The notes: generated from the sequence alone by a model not told the origin. A stretch of 20,778 nucleotides of DNA from 62-47 sp049647485 (GCA_049647485.1 JBARXT010000068.1:1-20778); one strand, 5' to 3'. Positions 1 to 7,658 are shown, numbered from the stretch's first letter. Numbers and translations: made by a program.

Positions 1-125
1 CAGTAACGCCATGTCTATCACTCCAAAATCCCCTGCACTCATCAAGCAGGGGCAGGTTCAAACATGGGTCACTTCTCGATGGAAAAATCCCTCAATCCCG
101 GATCAGTTCTCGGTGGAAATCAACA
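1..125. mobile_element. Probable IS21-family insertion sequence terminus (partial)
   Basis: Two direct repeats of 20 bases, at 66-85 and 100-119, match at 17 positions and share the core TTCTCGRTGGAAA. The second runs into CAACA, so that the terminus read inward starts TGTTGATTTCC. Closely spaced subterminal repeats of this kind and a terminal TG...CA are typical of IS21-family ends as I recall them. The transposase and helper genes (istA/istB) would lie left of the window. The helicase remnant on the minus strand loses homology exactly here, at about base 126, which fits insertion into that gene. A short inverted repeat, CCCCTGC (30-36) with GCAGGGG (46-52), lies inside. Family assignment is from memory of the end sequence. 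Confidence 0.6.
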
Positions 126-500
126 CAATGGCACTTTTCTTGTCGCGTTCACTGGGAAGATCGTTCGCATTCACGCCATACATCACAACGGCGTCGAACT
201 CTCTTCCCTTTGCGCTGTGCAGCGTGCTCAGACTCACGCGACCGGCCCCCTCGACAAGGCCTGCCAGATGAGCAAGCGGGATATCTAGGTCGTCGGCCAG
301 GTCGGTATTGGCAATCATCCCGGCGCAGACATTCCATTCCTGCTCCGAGTTTCGCGCGATCACACGCCATGGCACAATCAGCTCGCCGTCGAACCGTTGC
401 AGCCAGGCGTGTGTACTATCGTCTGAACCAATCGTCGCTTGAAGAAAGCCGATAAGCTGATCCGACAGACGTTGCTCTTCGTCCGCACTGATCTGCCTGC
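126..500 (-). pseudogene. UvrD/Rep-type ATP-dependent helicase, internal remnant
   Basis: The minus frame over this interval reads as about 123 residues of the C-terminal part of a superfamily 1 helicase. The key stretch is VSLSTLHSAKGREFDAVVMYG, matching the motif that couples ATP binding to DNA translocation in UvrD-like helicases (S-T-x-H-x-A-K-G-x-E-F-D). Residues before it (SADEEQRLSDQLIGFLQ, VIARNSEQEW) also look like real coding sequence. The Walker A ATPase core is absent because the reading loses sense above about base 500. The C-terminal end is replaced at about 126 by the IS terminus, which supplies the codons VLISTEN and a stop at 103-105. Only this middle piece survives, so it cannot be an active helicase. 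It is probably former island cargo. Confidence 0.65.
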
Positions 501-677
501 CGTAGCGTCGCCACCGAACTGAAACGAACCATCGATCTGCTCGCCGCCAACGACAGTGAAGCCAACCCACGCATCCATAGCCATATGGTCATTGCCGCCA
601 ATGCTGCGGAAGCAGCTTTCCGGAACAACGGTAAAGGTGCCGACGAAAACCACGGCACTCGATTGCGCGTCGTTTGA
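492..677 (+). pseudogene. Unassigned protein fragment, C-terminal piece
   Basis: The plus frame ending in TGA at 675-677 reads as an Ala-rich, helical sequence containing SVATELKRTIDLLAAND and IHSHMVIAANAAEAAFRNNG. That looks more like a real protein than the opposite-strand readings of the same bases. An in-frame stop at 489-491 blocks extension to the left, and no start codon with a ribosome binding site is visible. It therefore seems to be the tail of a gene whose front has been lost. It abuts the helicase remnant, which runs the other way, at about base 500, so the junction marks an old rearrangement. I do not recognise the family, and the coding status is itself uncertain. Confidence 0.3.
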
Positions 678-2097
678 AGGGGGACTTTTTTTCAATGGGT
701 TATCACCCCAACCGACCCGAGGAAGGGCGTTAAAACGCCGCGCAAACGCGTTTCTTGTTGGTAAAATAATACCTTTTTGCTAAAAATGGTGCTTAAATAC
801 CGTAATCGAGTGCGCCAACGTATTGGATGTGGGTGGCAGTAATCCGATCCCGGAAGCCCCATGAAGCGCTCCACTGGCTGGTTTTAGGGGTTCTGATCGG
901 GTTCATGCACGCGGTGATTATCGAAGAACCGCAACGACGCCGGTCAGAATTGAGGACTGAGGACATCGAATACGTCCATGCCGACGGCGCGCTTGTTAAA
1001 ACAGACCGATCAAACCGCCGCAAAAACATAACGGAGATATCCGTTCGTTTGATGGGAAATTCGGAGAACGAAATCGTATCCGAGGAGGACGCCGTCGAAC
1101 CCTGGAGGCATTCCGAATGCGGTGAAGTCAGAAACATCGGCGGATCGGTCGAATAGCTCTGACTTTGATCGTTTTCCCGGAACATTGATGGGCGGTGTAG
1201 ATCATTCATTGGGTCTCGGCCGACGCGCAGAGACGCATGGAAAGCAGGCTCCTACGAGCGCATCCTATAAGGACCTCGAATCTCTTGCGAGCAAAAACCC
1301 CTTGTTTTGCAGGCGAAAATAGCGCTTGCCGCCGATAGAGATCAGAGTCAGCATTAATTATCTGCATGTCGTGTGATGAACGCCGGGATGTGGATCGCGC
1401 AGGGAAGGCGAGGCACACGACCGCACTGGTCGGCGATCAACCCTGGCAGCGTAGATCGTCGGTCAGTGCGGACAGCAGACGTTGTCATGAAGATTGGAGC
1501 ATCGACCGACGGCTCCTCACGGAGCACAGGTTGGACAAGTAAGTGCGCGGTAGCTGGCGCGGATAAGACTGATCGAGTGGATTCCTTTTTCGGCGACACT
1601 GGCGATGTGACGTCGGCAATCCGGGAAGATCAGTTCTTGTGGAACGACGCACGTCGCCTCGGCGAACGGCGGGGTGATGATGAGACGTCGTCGGCAGCCA
1701 TCAACGTTCTGACTGCCGCAGGCGTTCGGGCGAGCAACCGCGTGGCACGCGAAGTTCACTCCCGTCCAGAAACCGCATTCGTCGGTAACCGGCAGATTCT
1801 CGATCGGGGTCCCCTTGCCTCGCCCGTCCATTGGCGCCAGGCTTCTGGACGAGAACTCATCGATAACTTTGAGACAACGAGTGATGACGCGGTAGGCAGC
1901 CAACCGATTTGGACGGCCGCCAAAAAGAGCAACGCGGGAAATGGAGGATCGACCAACAGGTCGTTACCGATGTGGGATTGGGGTGCGATCAGTATTTTGT
2001 TTGGCGAGGATGGCGCTTGGTCCACAACAGTAGAGACTGAGGCTTCCTGCGGTCGCAAGGAGAGCGAACGGTTCAGGTCCTGTTGGAGGGCCACAGC
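678..2097. other. Gene-poor, decayed island interior
   Basis: No gene can be supported with confidence in these 1.4 kb. The bases around 740-800 are AT-rich, and a short hairpin GGCGT-TAAA-ACGCC sits at 726-739. An open frame at 827-1156 (plus, 109 codons) has a hydrophobic stretch near residues 18-32 but no ribosome binding site. An open frame at 1373-2101 (plus, 242 codons) overlaps the next gene by ATGA, but it has no Shine-Dalgarno sequence, no hydrophobic core pattern and no recognisable domain. Long frames on the minus strand (1517-1903, 1756-2397) are equally unconvincing. Codon third positions are much less GC-biased than in the genes right of the tRNA. The likeliest reading is degraded mobile DNA. 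Confidence 0.5.
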
Positions 2098-2391
2098 ATG
2101 ACCGTGGTTCACCCGAATGGCAGTTCGATCCGGTTTCCAGTTCTGCCACGCCTCATCCCACCGCAGAAAGCGGCGCGAAGGCTGCATCTTACGGGGTCGG
2201 AATTCGCTGCAAAGCTCTCTGCCCTTCGGCGCATCGGCTTTCCGGACGCCTGTCCGGTGACGGGTCACTACGACCTTCACGCCATTGATGCGTGGCTGGA
2301 TCGCCGCGCAGGTATCGGTGCTGCAGCTGGCGTCGCGATGAATGCCCAGGACGTATTCGAAGAACGGTTGGCGGGCCTTGGGAAGCATTAA
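2098..2391 (+). CDS. Small excisionase-like DNA-binding protein beside integrase
   Basis: This 97-residue protein has a central helix-turn-helix-like segment, PPQKAARRLHLTGSEFAAKL, followed by GFPDACPVTGHYDLHAIDAW. That layout (helix-turn-helix, then GFPxPxPxTGxYDLxAIDAW) is typical of small proteins encoded just before phage-type integrases in alphaproteobacterial islands. They are thought to act as recombination directionality factors or repressors. ATG 2098 is chosen over TTG 2083 because GGAGG at 2085-2089 lies 8 bases before it. The gene overlaps the integrase start at 2342 by 50 bases in another frame, suggesting translational coupling. Function is inferred from position and the weak helix-turn-helix. 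No membrane segment is seen. Confidence 0.65.
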   Translation: MTVVHPNGSSIRFPVLPRLIPPQKAARRLHLTGSEFAAKLSALRRIGFPDACPVTGHYDLHAIDAWLDRRAGIGAAAGVAMNAQDVFEERLAGLGKH

Positions 2392-3571
2392 GCTCAAGCA
2401 TTATGTGGTGCGGAAAGGGAAGTATGGGTACTGGCTTCCCACCCCGAAAATGCGCGCCATGGGATTTCAGATCGTTGCCTGTGGCCACGATGGTCCCGCC
2501 GCATGGGCGATCGCGCAGACATGGGAAGAGCGATACCGACGAGCGCATAGAGGGTTGGAGAAACCACCCGCTCACTGCTTCCCAACGGGAAGCATTGGTG
2601 ATGGCTTCGAGCGTTTCCGGCGCACCAACGAATGGAGTGCAAAGGCTCAGGGTACCCGGGAAGATTGGGACCGCGGCTGGAAATACATCGAACCTGTATT
2701 CGGCGACGTCGATCCCAGAACCGTTACATTCGAGATGCTGGATCGGTGGTATGGACAACTCAAAACCACGAAAGGCGTTGGCGAAGCTGGACGCGCTCTA
2801 AAGATCTGGCGCGCCCTCTATAACATTCTAGCCAGCATGAGACTGTGCACGCCCAACGCCGATCCGTCGCAGGCTATCCGGAAGACTGGAGTTCCCGGGC
2901 GCACGGAGACATGGCGCGAAGGCGAGGTGGTACGGCTCGTGAAGGCGGCGTGGCGCTCAGGTCACAGAGGGCTGGCGTGCATCATCGCGGTGGCCTGGGA
3001 TACTGGCTTCGCCCCTGTCGATGTTCGCACGCTGACCCCCGCTCAGGCCATCACCAGCGGCGCAGACATGGCCTTTACGAGCGATCGAGCCAAGACGGGT
3101 GAACCTGCACTCGGTACGCTTACACGACGCTCCCAGCGCCTTGTGGAGACCTATGTGGCAGGACTGGACTTCGACCTGCTCGACAATACCCCGATTTTCC
3201 GGACCAAGGGTTTCAAACCGAAAGGCAAGGGCGGCCGCCCTCGCCTGCCTGTGCCCTACACCAAGAATTCCTTGATTGACGATTTTGCCGACCTTCGGCG
3301 GACGGTATTTGGCCAAGGCGAGAAGCGTCGTTTGATGGATATGCGCCGCACAGGCGCCGTCGAGGCGAACGCCGGCGGGGCATCCGTCGAGGCTATCGCC
3401 GCGAAAATGGCCAACAGCATCGACCAGAACCGAAAACTGCAAAAAACCTACATGCCAGTGAACATCGCAGCCGTACGTGCGGCCGATGAGGCTCGGAAGG
3501 TTGGCCGGAGGCGGCTGGCCTCGGAACAGAACGAGTTCAAAAAGTTGAAACTCGGGGGAGAAAAAAGTTGA
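2342..3571 (+). CDS. Tyrosine-type site-specific recombinase (island integrase)
   Basis: This protein of about 409 residues would insert and excise the island at the neighbouring tRNA-Asp gene. The N-terminal part (about 85-185) looks like a SAM-like core-binding domain, with DWDRGWKYIEPVFGDVDP. The catalytic domain follows (about 190-375). Candidate catalytic residues are R229 in PVDVR, K251 in SDRAKTG, R335 in MDMRRTG, N358 in ANSID where many relatives have His, and nucleophile Y370 in KTYMPVN. The usual HxLR box reads MDMR, so its His is also replaced. Such relaxed boxes occur in this alphaproteobacterial integrase branch. The start is uncertain: ATG 2342 has no good ribosome binding site, and TTG 2378 is possible because homology-like sequence starts near IKLKHYVVRKG. 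The gene ends 39 bases from the tRNA 3' end. Confidence 0.88.
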   Translation: MPRTYSKNGWRALGSIKLKHYVVRKGKYGYWLPTPKMRAMGFQIVACGHDGPAAWAIAQTWEERYRRAHRGLEKPPAHCFPTGSIGDGFERFRRTNEWSAKAQGTREDWDRGWKYIEPVFGDVDPRTVTFEMLDRWYGQLKTTKGVGEAGRALKIWRALYNILASMRLCTPNADPSQAIRKTGVPGRTETWREGEVVRLVKAAWRSGHRGLACIIAVAWDTGFAPVDVRTLTPAQAITSGADMAFTSDRAKTGEPALGTLTRRSQRLVETYVAGLDFDLLDNTPIFRTKGFKPKGKGGRPRLPVPYTKNSLIDDFADLRRTVFGQGEKRRLMDMRRTGAVEANAGGASVEAIAAKMANSIDQNRKLQKTYMPVNIAAVRAADEARKVGRRRLASEQNEFKKLKLGGEKS

Positions 3572-3577
3572 AACTCG
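3539..3577. repeat. 16-bp direct repeat straddling integrase stop
   Basis: AAAAAGTTGAAACTCG occurs at 3539-3554 and again at 3562-3577, with 23 bases from start to start. The first copy encodes part of the integrase tail (KKLKL). The second, in another frame, supplies the TGA stop. The pair lies 34 bases from the end of the tRNA and could be arm-type integrase or Xis binding sites, or a small tandem duplication that redefined the gene end. Confidence 0.8.
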
Positions 3578-3597
3578 ACCGACTACATATTGCTAAG

Positions 3598-3613
3598 CCA
3601 TTGAAATCAATGG
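3598..3613. repeat. Palindrome at the tRNA 3' end / likely attachment junction
   Basis: CCATTGAAATCAATGG is a 7-bp perfect inverted repeat with a 2-base centre. Its last three bases are the complement of the tRNA CCA end. It marks the junction between tRNA and island. The attachment core itself is expected to extend into the tRNA sequence from 3611 onwards, with the second copy left of this window. Confidence 0.6.
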
Positions 3614-3687
3614 CGCGAGAGACGGGGCTCGAACCCGCGACCTCCGGCGTGACAGGCCGGCACTCTAACCAACTGAGCTACTCCCGC
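3611..3687 (-). tRNA. tRNA-Asp (GTC anticodon)
   Basis: Read on the minus strand, the 77 bases fold as a complete cloverleaf. The acceptor stem is GCGGGAG with CTCTCGC (one G-T pair), and the D arm is GCTC...GAGT. The anticodon stem CCGGC/GCCGG holds loop CTGTCAC, whose central GTC reads Asp codons. The T arm is GCGGG-TTCGAGC-CCCGT, followed by discriminator G and an encoded CCA. The 3' end faces the integrase, the standard arrangement for an island inserted at a tRNA 3' end that regenerates the gene. The tRNA therefore remains functional. Confidence 0.96.
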
Positions 3688-3725
3688 ACGGACCGTTGCC
3701 GATCCAGTCGTGTCGTGGAGGTGGG

Positions 3726-3753
3726 ACTTAAAGGGGTGGCCATCGCAAGTCAA
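3726..3753 (-). promoter_or_regulatory. Probable promoter of tRNA-Asp
   Basis: On the minus strand, TTGACT (3748-3753) is followed after 16 bases by TTAAGT (3726-3731), about 38 bases ahead of the mature tRNA 5' end. The match to a housekeeping sigma promoter is good in the -35 box and moderate in the -10 box. The rest of 3688-3924 holds no supported gene. Confidence 0.5.
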
Positions 3754-3924
3754 GCTGGTTCGGCAAACGCTTGAAAAAGCCGTTGTGGACCGGCCGCTTC
3801 TGCCACCGTCGGCGCAAATAATAGGCGTTTTACGGGCAAAACAGCGTAGTCAGCACACCCCCGAATCAAATAATGCCTGATATGTCTGCATTTCTGAGAT
3901 TCGAACAACGAGGAGGGCCTGGAA

Positions 3925-4224
3925 ATGGCGAAGAAAGCTGCGACCCCGACCACCGTCACGCTCAAGCATCTGGCTGCCGCGCTGGCCGAAGAACACGAGT
4001 TGTCGAAGAAGCAGGCCGAAGCGATTCTCGGCGACCTCGTCACCCGCGTCACCAAGCACCTGAAGAAGGGCGAGCGCGTCCGCATCGTCGGCCTCGGCAT
4101 TCTCCAGGTCCGCAAGCGTGCCGCCCGCACCGGCCGCAACCCCGCCACTGGCGAAACCATCCAGATCAAGGCCAGCAAGAAGGTTGCCTTCCGCGCCGCC
4201 AAGGAACTCAAGGAAGCGGTCTGA
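3925..4224 (+). CDS. HU-family DNA-binding protein
   Basis: This 99-residue basic protein belongs to the HU/IHF family of nucleoid proteins, which bind and bend DNA as dimers. The N-terminal helical part (residues 10-50, LKHLAAALAEEHELSKKQAEAI) is followed by the beta-arm region. That region holds the family signature GRNPATGE (about 70-77) and the closing KASKKVAFRAAKELKEAV. Full length is slightly above the usual 90 residues because of a short N-terminal extension, AKKAATPTTV. The start ATG follows GAGGAGGG with good spacing. It is a single gene with its own strong terminator 70 bases downstream. It is not one of the long-tailed HU variants, and no partner subunit is encoded nearby. Confidence 0.93.
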   Translation: MAKKAATPTTVTLKHLAAALAEEHELSKKQAEAILGDLVTRVTKHLKKGERVRIVGLGILQVRKRAARTGRNPATGETIQIKASKKVAFRAAKELKEAV

Positions 4225-4292
4225 TCGCGCCTCGGGCGATGCTTGCGAGGGACGTGCCTCGCTTGCCTTTCCCGATGGAATTTGCGTTCTGG

Positions 4293-4346
4293 AACGTCAT
4301 CCCGGGCCGCCGCCGCGCGCGGCCGCCCGGGGTGACGTTTTTATTT
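4293..4346 (+). terminator. Rho-independent terminator after the HU-family gene
   Basis: The 15-base arms 4293-4307 (AACGTCATCCCGGGC) and 4325-4339 (GCCCGGGGTGACGTT) pair along their whole length with one T-G wobble. The GC-rich loop can pair further. The 3' arm runs straight into TTTTTATTTT. It separates the HU-family gene from pepT. Confidence 0.9.
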
Positions 4347-4395
4347 TGAGCCGACCACATTCGAACCGATCCCGTCCGCACGAAGGATATCTGCC

Positions 4396-5649
4396 GTGAC
4401 CTCTGCTCTCACATTCGATCACGATGTCACCGCGCGCTTTCTGCGTTACGTGGTGATCGATACGCAGTCCGATCCCGTCTCTCCGACCTGCCCTTCCACC
4501 GAGAAGCAGAAGAACCTCGGCAACCTGCTCGCGCGCGAACTGCGCGACATGGGTGTTCTTGACGCGCACCTCGACGAACACGGCTACGTCTACGGCACCA
4601 TTCCCGCCAACACCGACAAGACGGTGCCGGTGATCTGCTTCTGCTCGCATATGGACACCTCGCCGGATTGCTCGGGCGAAAACGTCAGGCCGCAGATCGT
4701 GCGCAACTATCAGGGCGGCGACATCGTGCTCCCGGGCGATCCAGCACAAGTGATCCGCCTGCGCGACAATCCGGCGCTGGCCGATCAGATCGGCAACGAC
4801 ATCGTTACATCCGACGGCACCACGCTGCTCGGCGCCGACAACAAGGCCGGCATCGCCGAGATCATGGATGCGGCACGCTTCCTGATCGATCATCCCGAGA
4901 TCAGGCACGGCACCATCAAGATACTGTTCACGCCGGACGAGGAGATCGGCCGCGGCGTCGACAAGGTGGACCTCAAGAAACTCGGCGCCGATTTTGCCTA
5001 TACCATCGACGGCGAGAGCGCCGGGCATCTGGAAGACGAAACCTTTTCCGCGGATGCCGCGACCGTCACCATCACCGGCGTCAGCGTTCATCCCGGTTTC
5101 GCCAAGGGCAAGATGGAGCATGCCATCAAGATCGCATCGCGCATCGTCGAACGATTGCCGCAGGATACCTGCTCACCGGAAACCACCGAAGACCGCGAGG
5201 GCTTCCTGCATCCGGTCGGCATCAACGGCGCGCTCGAGCAGGTGACGCTCGCCTTCATCGTGCGCGATTTCACCGAGCAGGGACTGCGAGAGAAGGAGGC
5301 GCTGCTGGAATCGATCGTCAAGGACGTGATGAAGGATTTTCCGCATTCGACCTACAGGATCGACATCACGCAACAGTATCGCAACATGAAGCAAGTGATC
5401 GACGCGCATCCGCAAGTCGTCGACCATGCGCTGGAAGCCATCCGCCGCGCCGGTTTGAAACCGATCCGCAGCAGCATCCGCGGCGGCACCGACGGCTCAC
5501 GGCTGTCGTTCATGGGTCTGCCCTGCCCCAACATCTTCGCCGGCGAACACGCCTTCCACTCGCGCACCGAATGGGTCAGCGTGCAGGACATGGAGAAAGC
5601 GGCCGAGACCATCGTGCATCTCGCAACGATCTGGGAAGAGCGGGCGTAA
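4396..5649 (+). CDS. pepT: Peptidase T (tripeptide aminopeptidase)
   Basis: This is a 417-residue member of the M20B metallopeptidases, which remove the N-terminal residue from tripeptides in the cytoplasm using two zinc ions. The expected ligands and catalytic residues are present: H85 and D87 in SHMDTSPD, bridging D148 in LGADNKAG, general base E182 with E183 in TPDEEIGRG, D205 in TIDGES, and H388 in HAFHSRTEW. The lid or dimerisation domain lies at about 210-330, containing VHPGFAKGKMEHAI. Length equals that of E. coli PepT within about ten residues. The start is GTG 4396, preceded by AAGGA nine bases upstream. It is transcribed alone and converges on the dehydratase gene. Confidence 0.93.
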   Translation: MTSALTFDHDVTARFLRYVVIDTQSDPVSPTCPSTEKQKNLGNLLARELRDMGVLDAHLDEHGYVYGTIPANTDKTVPVICFCSHMDTSPDCSGENVRPQIVRNYQGGDIVLPGDPAQVIRLRDNPALADQIGNDIVTSDGTTLLGADNKAGIAEIMDAARFLIDHPEIRHGTIKILFTPDEEIGRGVDKVDLKKLGADFAYTIDGESAGHLEDETFSADAATVTITGVSVHPGFAKGKMEHAIKIASRIVERLPQDTCSPETTEDREGFLHPVGINGALEQVTLAFIVRDFTEQGLREKEALLESIVKDVMKDFPHSTYRIDITQQYRNMKQVIDAHPQVVDHALEAIRRAGLKPIRSSIRGGTDGSRLSFMGLPCPNIFAGEHAFHSRTEWVSVQDMEKAAETIVHLATIWEERA

Positions 5650-5693
5650 CCGCCTTCGAAGTTTTCGATTTGAGTGCCCGCTGATGGCCCCGT

Positions 5694-5740
5694 GTCCCGG
5701 ACGCGGTGCGTCGCGCAGCGATGCGTCGCAGAGCCGGGAC
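5694..5740. repeat. REP-like intergenic palindrome
   Basis: GTCCCGG (5694-5700) pairs with CCGGGAC (5734-5740) and encloses a nested GC-rich region, GCGGTGCGTCGC and GCGATGCGTCGC, around GCAGC. Elements of this form, GTCCCGGACGCGGTGCG...GAGCCGGGACC, recur between genes in Bradyrhizobium and Rhodopseudomonas genomes as I recall them. It lies between two convergent genes and may serve as a two-way terminator. No U-run follows on either side. Confidence 0.7.
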
Positions 5741-5792
5741 CGTATCAACGGCACCGCCCGCAATGGTCCCGGATCAGACGCGCAAGCGCCCC

Positions 5793-7499
5793 TCATTCCT
5801 TCCCCTCACCGCGCATGAAATCGAAGTCGCAGCCGTCGTCGGCCTGCGTGATCGTATCGTGGAATAGCCGCGCATAACCGCGCGCTGCCCAGTCCGGTCG
5901 CCCCGATTCCACGACGGCCGCGCGACGGCGCTCAAGTTCGGCATCGTCCACCAGCAGATCGATGCGGCGCGCCGCGACATCGAGACGAATCCGGTCGCCG
6001 GTTCGCACCAGCGCCAGCGGGCCACCGACCGCCGACTCCGGCGTGATGTGCAGCACGATGGTGCCGAACGCGGTGCCGCTCATCCGCGCATCCGATATCC
6101 GCACCATGTCTTTCACGCCCGTGCGCGCCAGCTTCATCGGAATCGGCAGATAGCCCGCCTCCGGCATGCCCGGCGCGCCTTTCGGGCCGGCGTTGCGCAG
6201 CACCAGCACGTCATCGGCGGAAACATCGAGCGCCGGATCGTCGATCCGCAGCGTCATGTCCTCGACCGACTCGAATACCACGGCGCGCCCGGTGTGCTGC
6301 AACAACTTCTCGCTCGCGGCGGAATGTTTGATGACCGCGCCACGCGGCGCGAGATTACCGCGCAGCACCGCCATCGCGCCCTCTGGGCGGATCGGATTGT
6401 CACGCCGACGGATCGCATCCTGTCCCGGCACCTCCTCCGCACCAGCAACGACATCGCGCAGCGTCGCGCCGGTGATGGTCTTGGCATCGAGATCGATCAG
6501 GTCGCCAAGTTGCTTCATCAGTTTCGGCACGCCGCCGGCGTGATGGAAGTGCTCCATGTAGTGCGCGCCGGATGGTTTGAGGTCGACCAGTACAGGTACT
6601 TCACGGCCAAGCGCATCGAAGGCATCGAGGTCGATGCGGTATGACGTGCGGCCCGCGATCGCAGTGAGATGCACCAGCCCGTTGGTGGAGCCGCCGATCG
6701 CCTGCAACACCACCTGCGCGTTGCGGAACGACGCCGGCGTCAGCAGTTCGCTCGGGCGAGGCCCCTTGCGCTTCGCCATCTCTGCTGCGCATTTGCCGCT
6801 GGCTTCAGCAGAGCGCACGCGCTCGGCGTGCGGCGCCGGGATCGTTGCGCTCATCGGCAGCGACAACCCCAGCGCCTCGGTGACGCAGGCCATGGTGCTG
6901 GCGGTGCCCATCACCATGCAGGTGCCGACCGACGGCGCGAGCCGGCCGTTCACCGCCTCGATCTCGGCGTCGTCGATTTCCCCGGCGCGATACTTCGCCC
7001 ATAACCTTCGACAATCGGTGCAAGCGCCAAGCACCTCGCCCTTGTGGTGGCCGACCACCATCGGCCCCACCGGAATGACCACCGTGGGCAGATCGGCGCT
7101 GACCGCCGCCATGATCTGCGCCGGCAAGGTCTTGTCGCAGCCGCCGATCACGATCACTGCGTCCATCGGCTGGGCGCGGATCATCTCCTCGGTATCCATC
7201 GCCATCAGGTTACGCAGATACATCGAGGTCGGATGCGAGAAACTCTCCGCGATGGAGATGGTCGGGAACACCATCGGCATCGCGCCGGCCAGCATCACGC
7301 CGCGCTTCGCCGCCTCGATCAGCGCCGGCACGTTGCCGTGACAGGGATTGTAGTCGCTGTAGGTGTTGGTGATGCCGACGATGGGGCGGTCCAGCGCATC
7401 GTCGGAATAGCCCGCCGCCTTGATGAACGCCTTGCGGAGAAACAGCGAGAACCCGGCGTCGCCGTAACTGGTCAATCCTTTGCGAAGCCCATCCGCCAT
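5793..7499 (-). CDS. IlvD/Edd-family dehydratase, probably sugar-acid type
   Basis: This 568-residue Fe-S dehydratase removes water from a 2,3-dihydroxy acid to give the 2-keto acid. The three cluster cysteines are C53 (NPCHGN), C121 (GGCDKTLPA) and C194 (GTCMVMGTAST). K123, in the position of the modified magnesium-binding lysine, follows the second. The C-terminal beta-barrel domain starts at about 390, with RGNLAPRGAVIKHSA. The form GGCDKTLPAQIMAA and the length fit the pentonate (arabinonate/xylonate) dehydratase branch, which carries 2Fe-2S, better than branched-chain IlvD, which usually has GCDKNMPG. Either substrate class is possible, and no sugar catabolism or branched-chain gene adjoins it. 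The start ATG follows AAGGAG by seven to eight bases. It is probably read from its own promoter because a hairpin separates it from the caspase-like gene. Confidence 0.88.
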   Translation of the reverse strand: MADGLRKGLTSYGDAGFSLFLRKAFIKAAGYSDDALDRPIVGITNTYSDYNPCHGNVPALIEAAKRGVMLAGAMPMVFPTISIAESFSHPTSMYLRNLMAMDTEEMIRAQPMDAVIVIGGCDKTLPAQIMAAVSADLPTVVIPVGPMVVGHHKGEVLGACTDCRRLWAKYRAGEIDDAEIEAVNGRLAPSVGTCMVMGTASTMACVTEALGLSLPMSATIPAPHAERVRSAEASGKCAAEMAKRKGPRPSELLTPASFRNAQVVLQAIGGSTNGLVHLTAIAGRTSYRIDLDAFDALGREVPVLVDLKPSGAHYMEHFHHAGGVPKLMKQLGDLIDLDAKTITGATLRDVVAGAEEVPGQDAIRRRDNPIRPEGAMAVLRGNLAPRGAVIKHSAASEKLLQHTGRAVVFESVEDMTLRIDDPALDVSADDVLVLRNAGPKGAPGMPEAGYLPIPMKLARTGVKDMVRISDARMSGTAFGTIVLHITPESAVGGPLALVRTGDRIRLDVAARRIDLLVDDAELERRRAAVVESGRPDWAARGYARLFHDTITQADDGCDFDFMRGEGKE

Positions 7500-7595
7500 C
7501 CCGCGTCTCCTTCAAGACTGCTTGTTCTTCACCCAGTTATAGCGGTTTCGAACAAGGTGGGAACCGGTTCGCGCAACGAGACTGCATCAAATCAA

Positions 7596-7632
7596 GAAGC
7601 CTCGCGTCTTTTGCGACCAGACGCGAGGCTTC
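7596..7632 (-). terminator. Hairpin terminator of the caspase-like gene
   Basis: GAAGCCTCGCGTC (7596-7608) and GACGCGAGGCTTC (7620-7632) form a perfect 13-bp stem with an 11-base loop. It begins 27 bases past the stop codon at 7659 on the minus strand. On that strand the stem is followed by TTGATTTGATG, which is moderately T-rich, so partial Rho-independence is likely. Confidence 0.7.
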
Positions 7633-7658
7633 GGCACTTGCGAAGGAAATGTTCGACG

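Noticed and set aside
1373..2101. 242-codon plus-strand frame overlapping the excisionase-like start by ATGA
   Set aside because: No ribosome binding site, no domain, odd composition and unbiased third positions. It is kept only as part of the gene-poor stretch and as a low-interest finding.
3568..3774. Open frame reading ARETGLEPATSGVTGRHSNQLSYSR
   Set aside because: It is the antisense translation of the tRNA-Asp gene. The GLEPATSGVTGR string is a well-known false protein in annotation.
4668..5684. 338-codon plus-strand frame inside pepT
   Set aside because: It is a shifted-frame shadow, rich in Arg and His, without a start signal.
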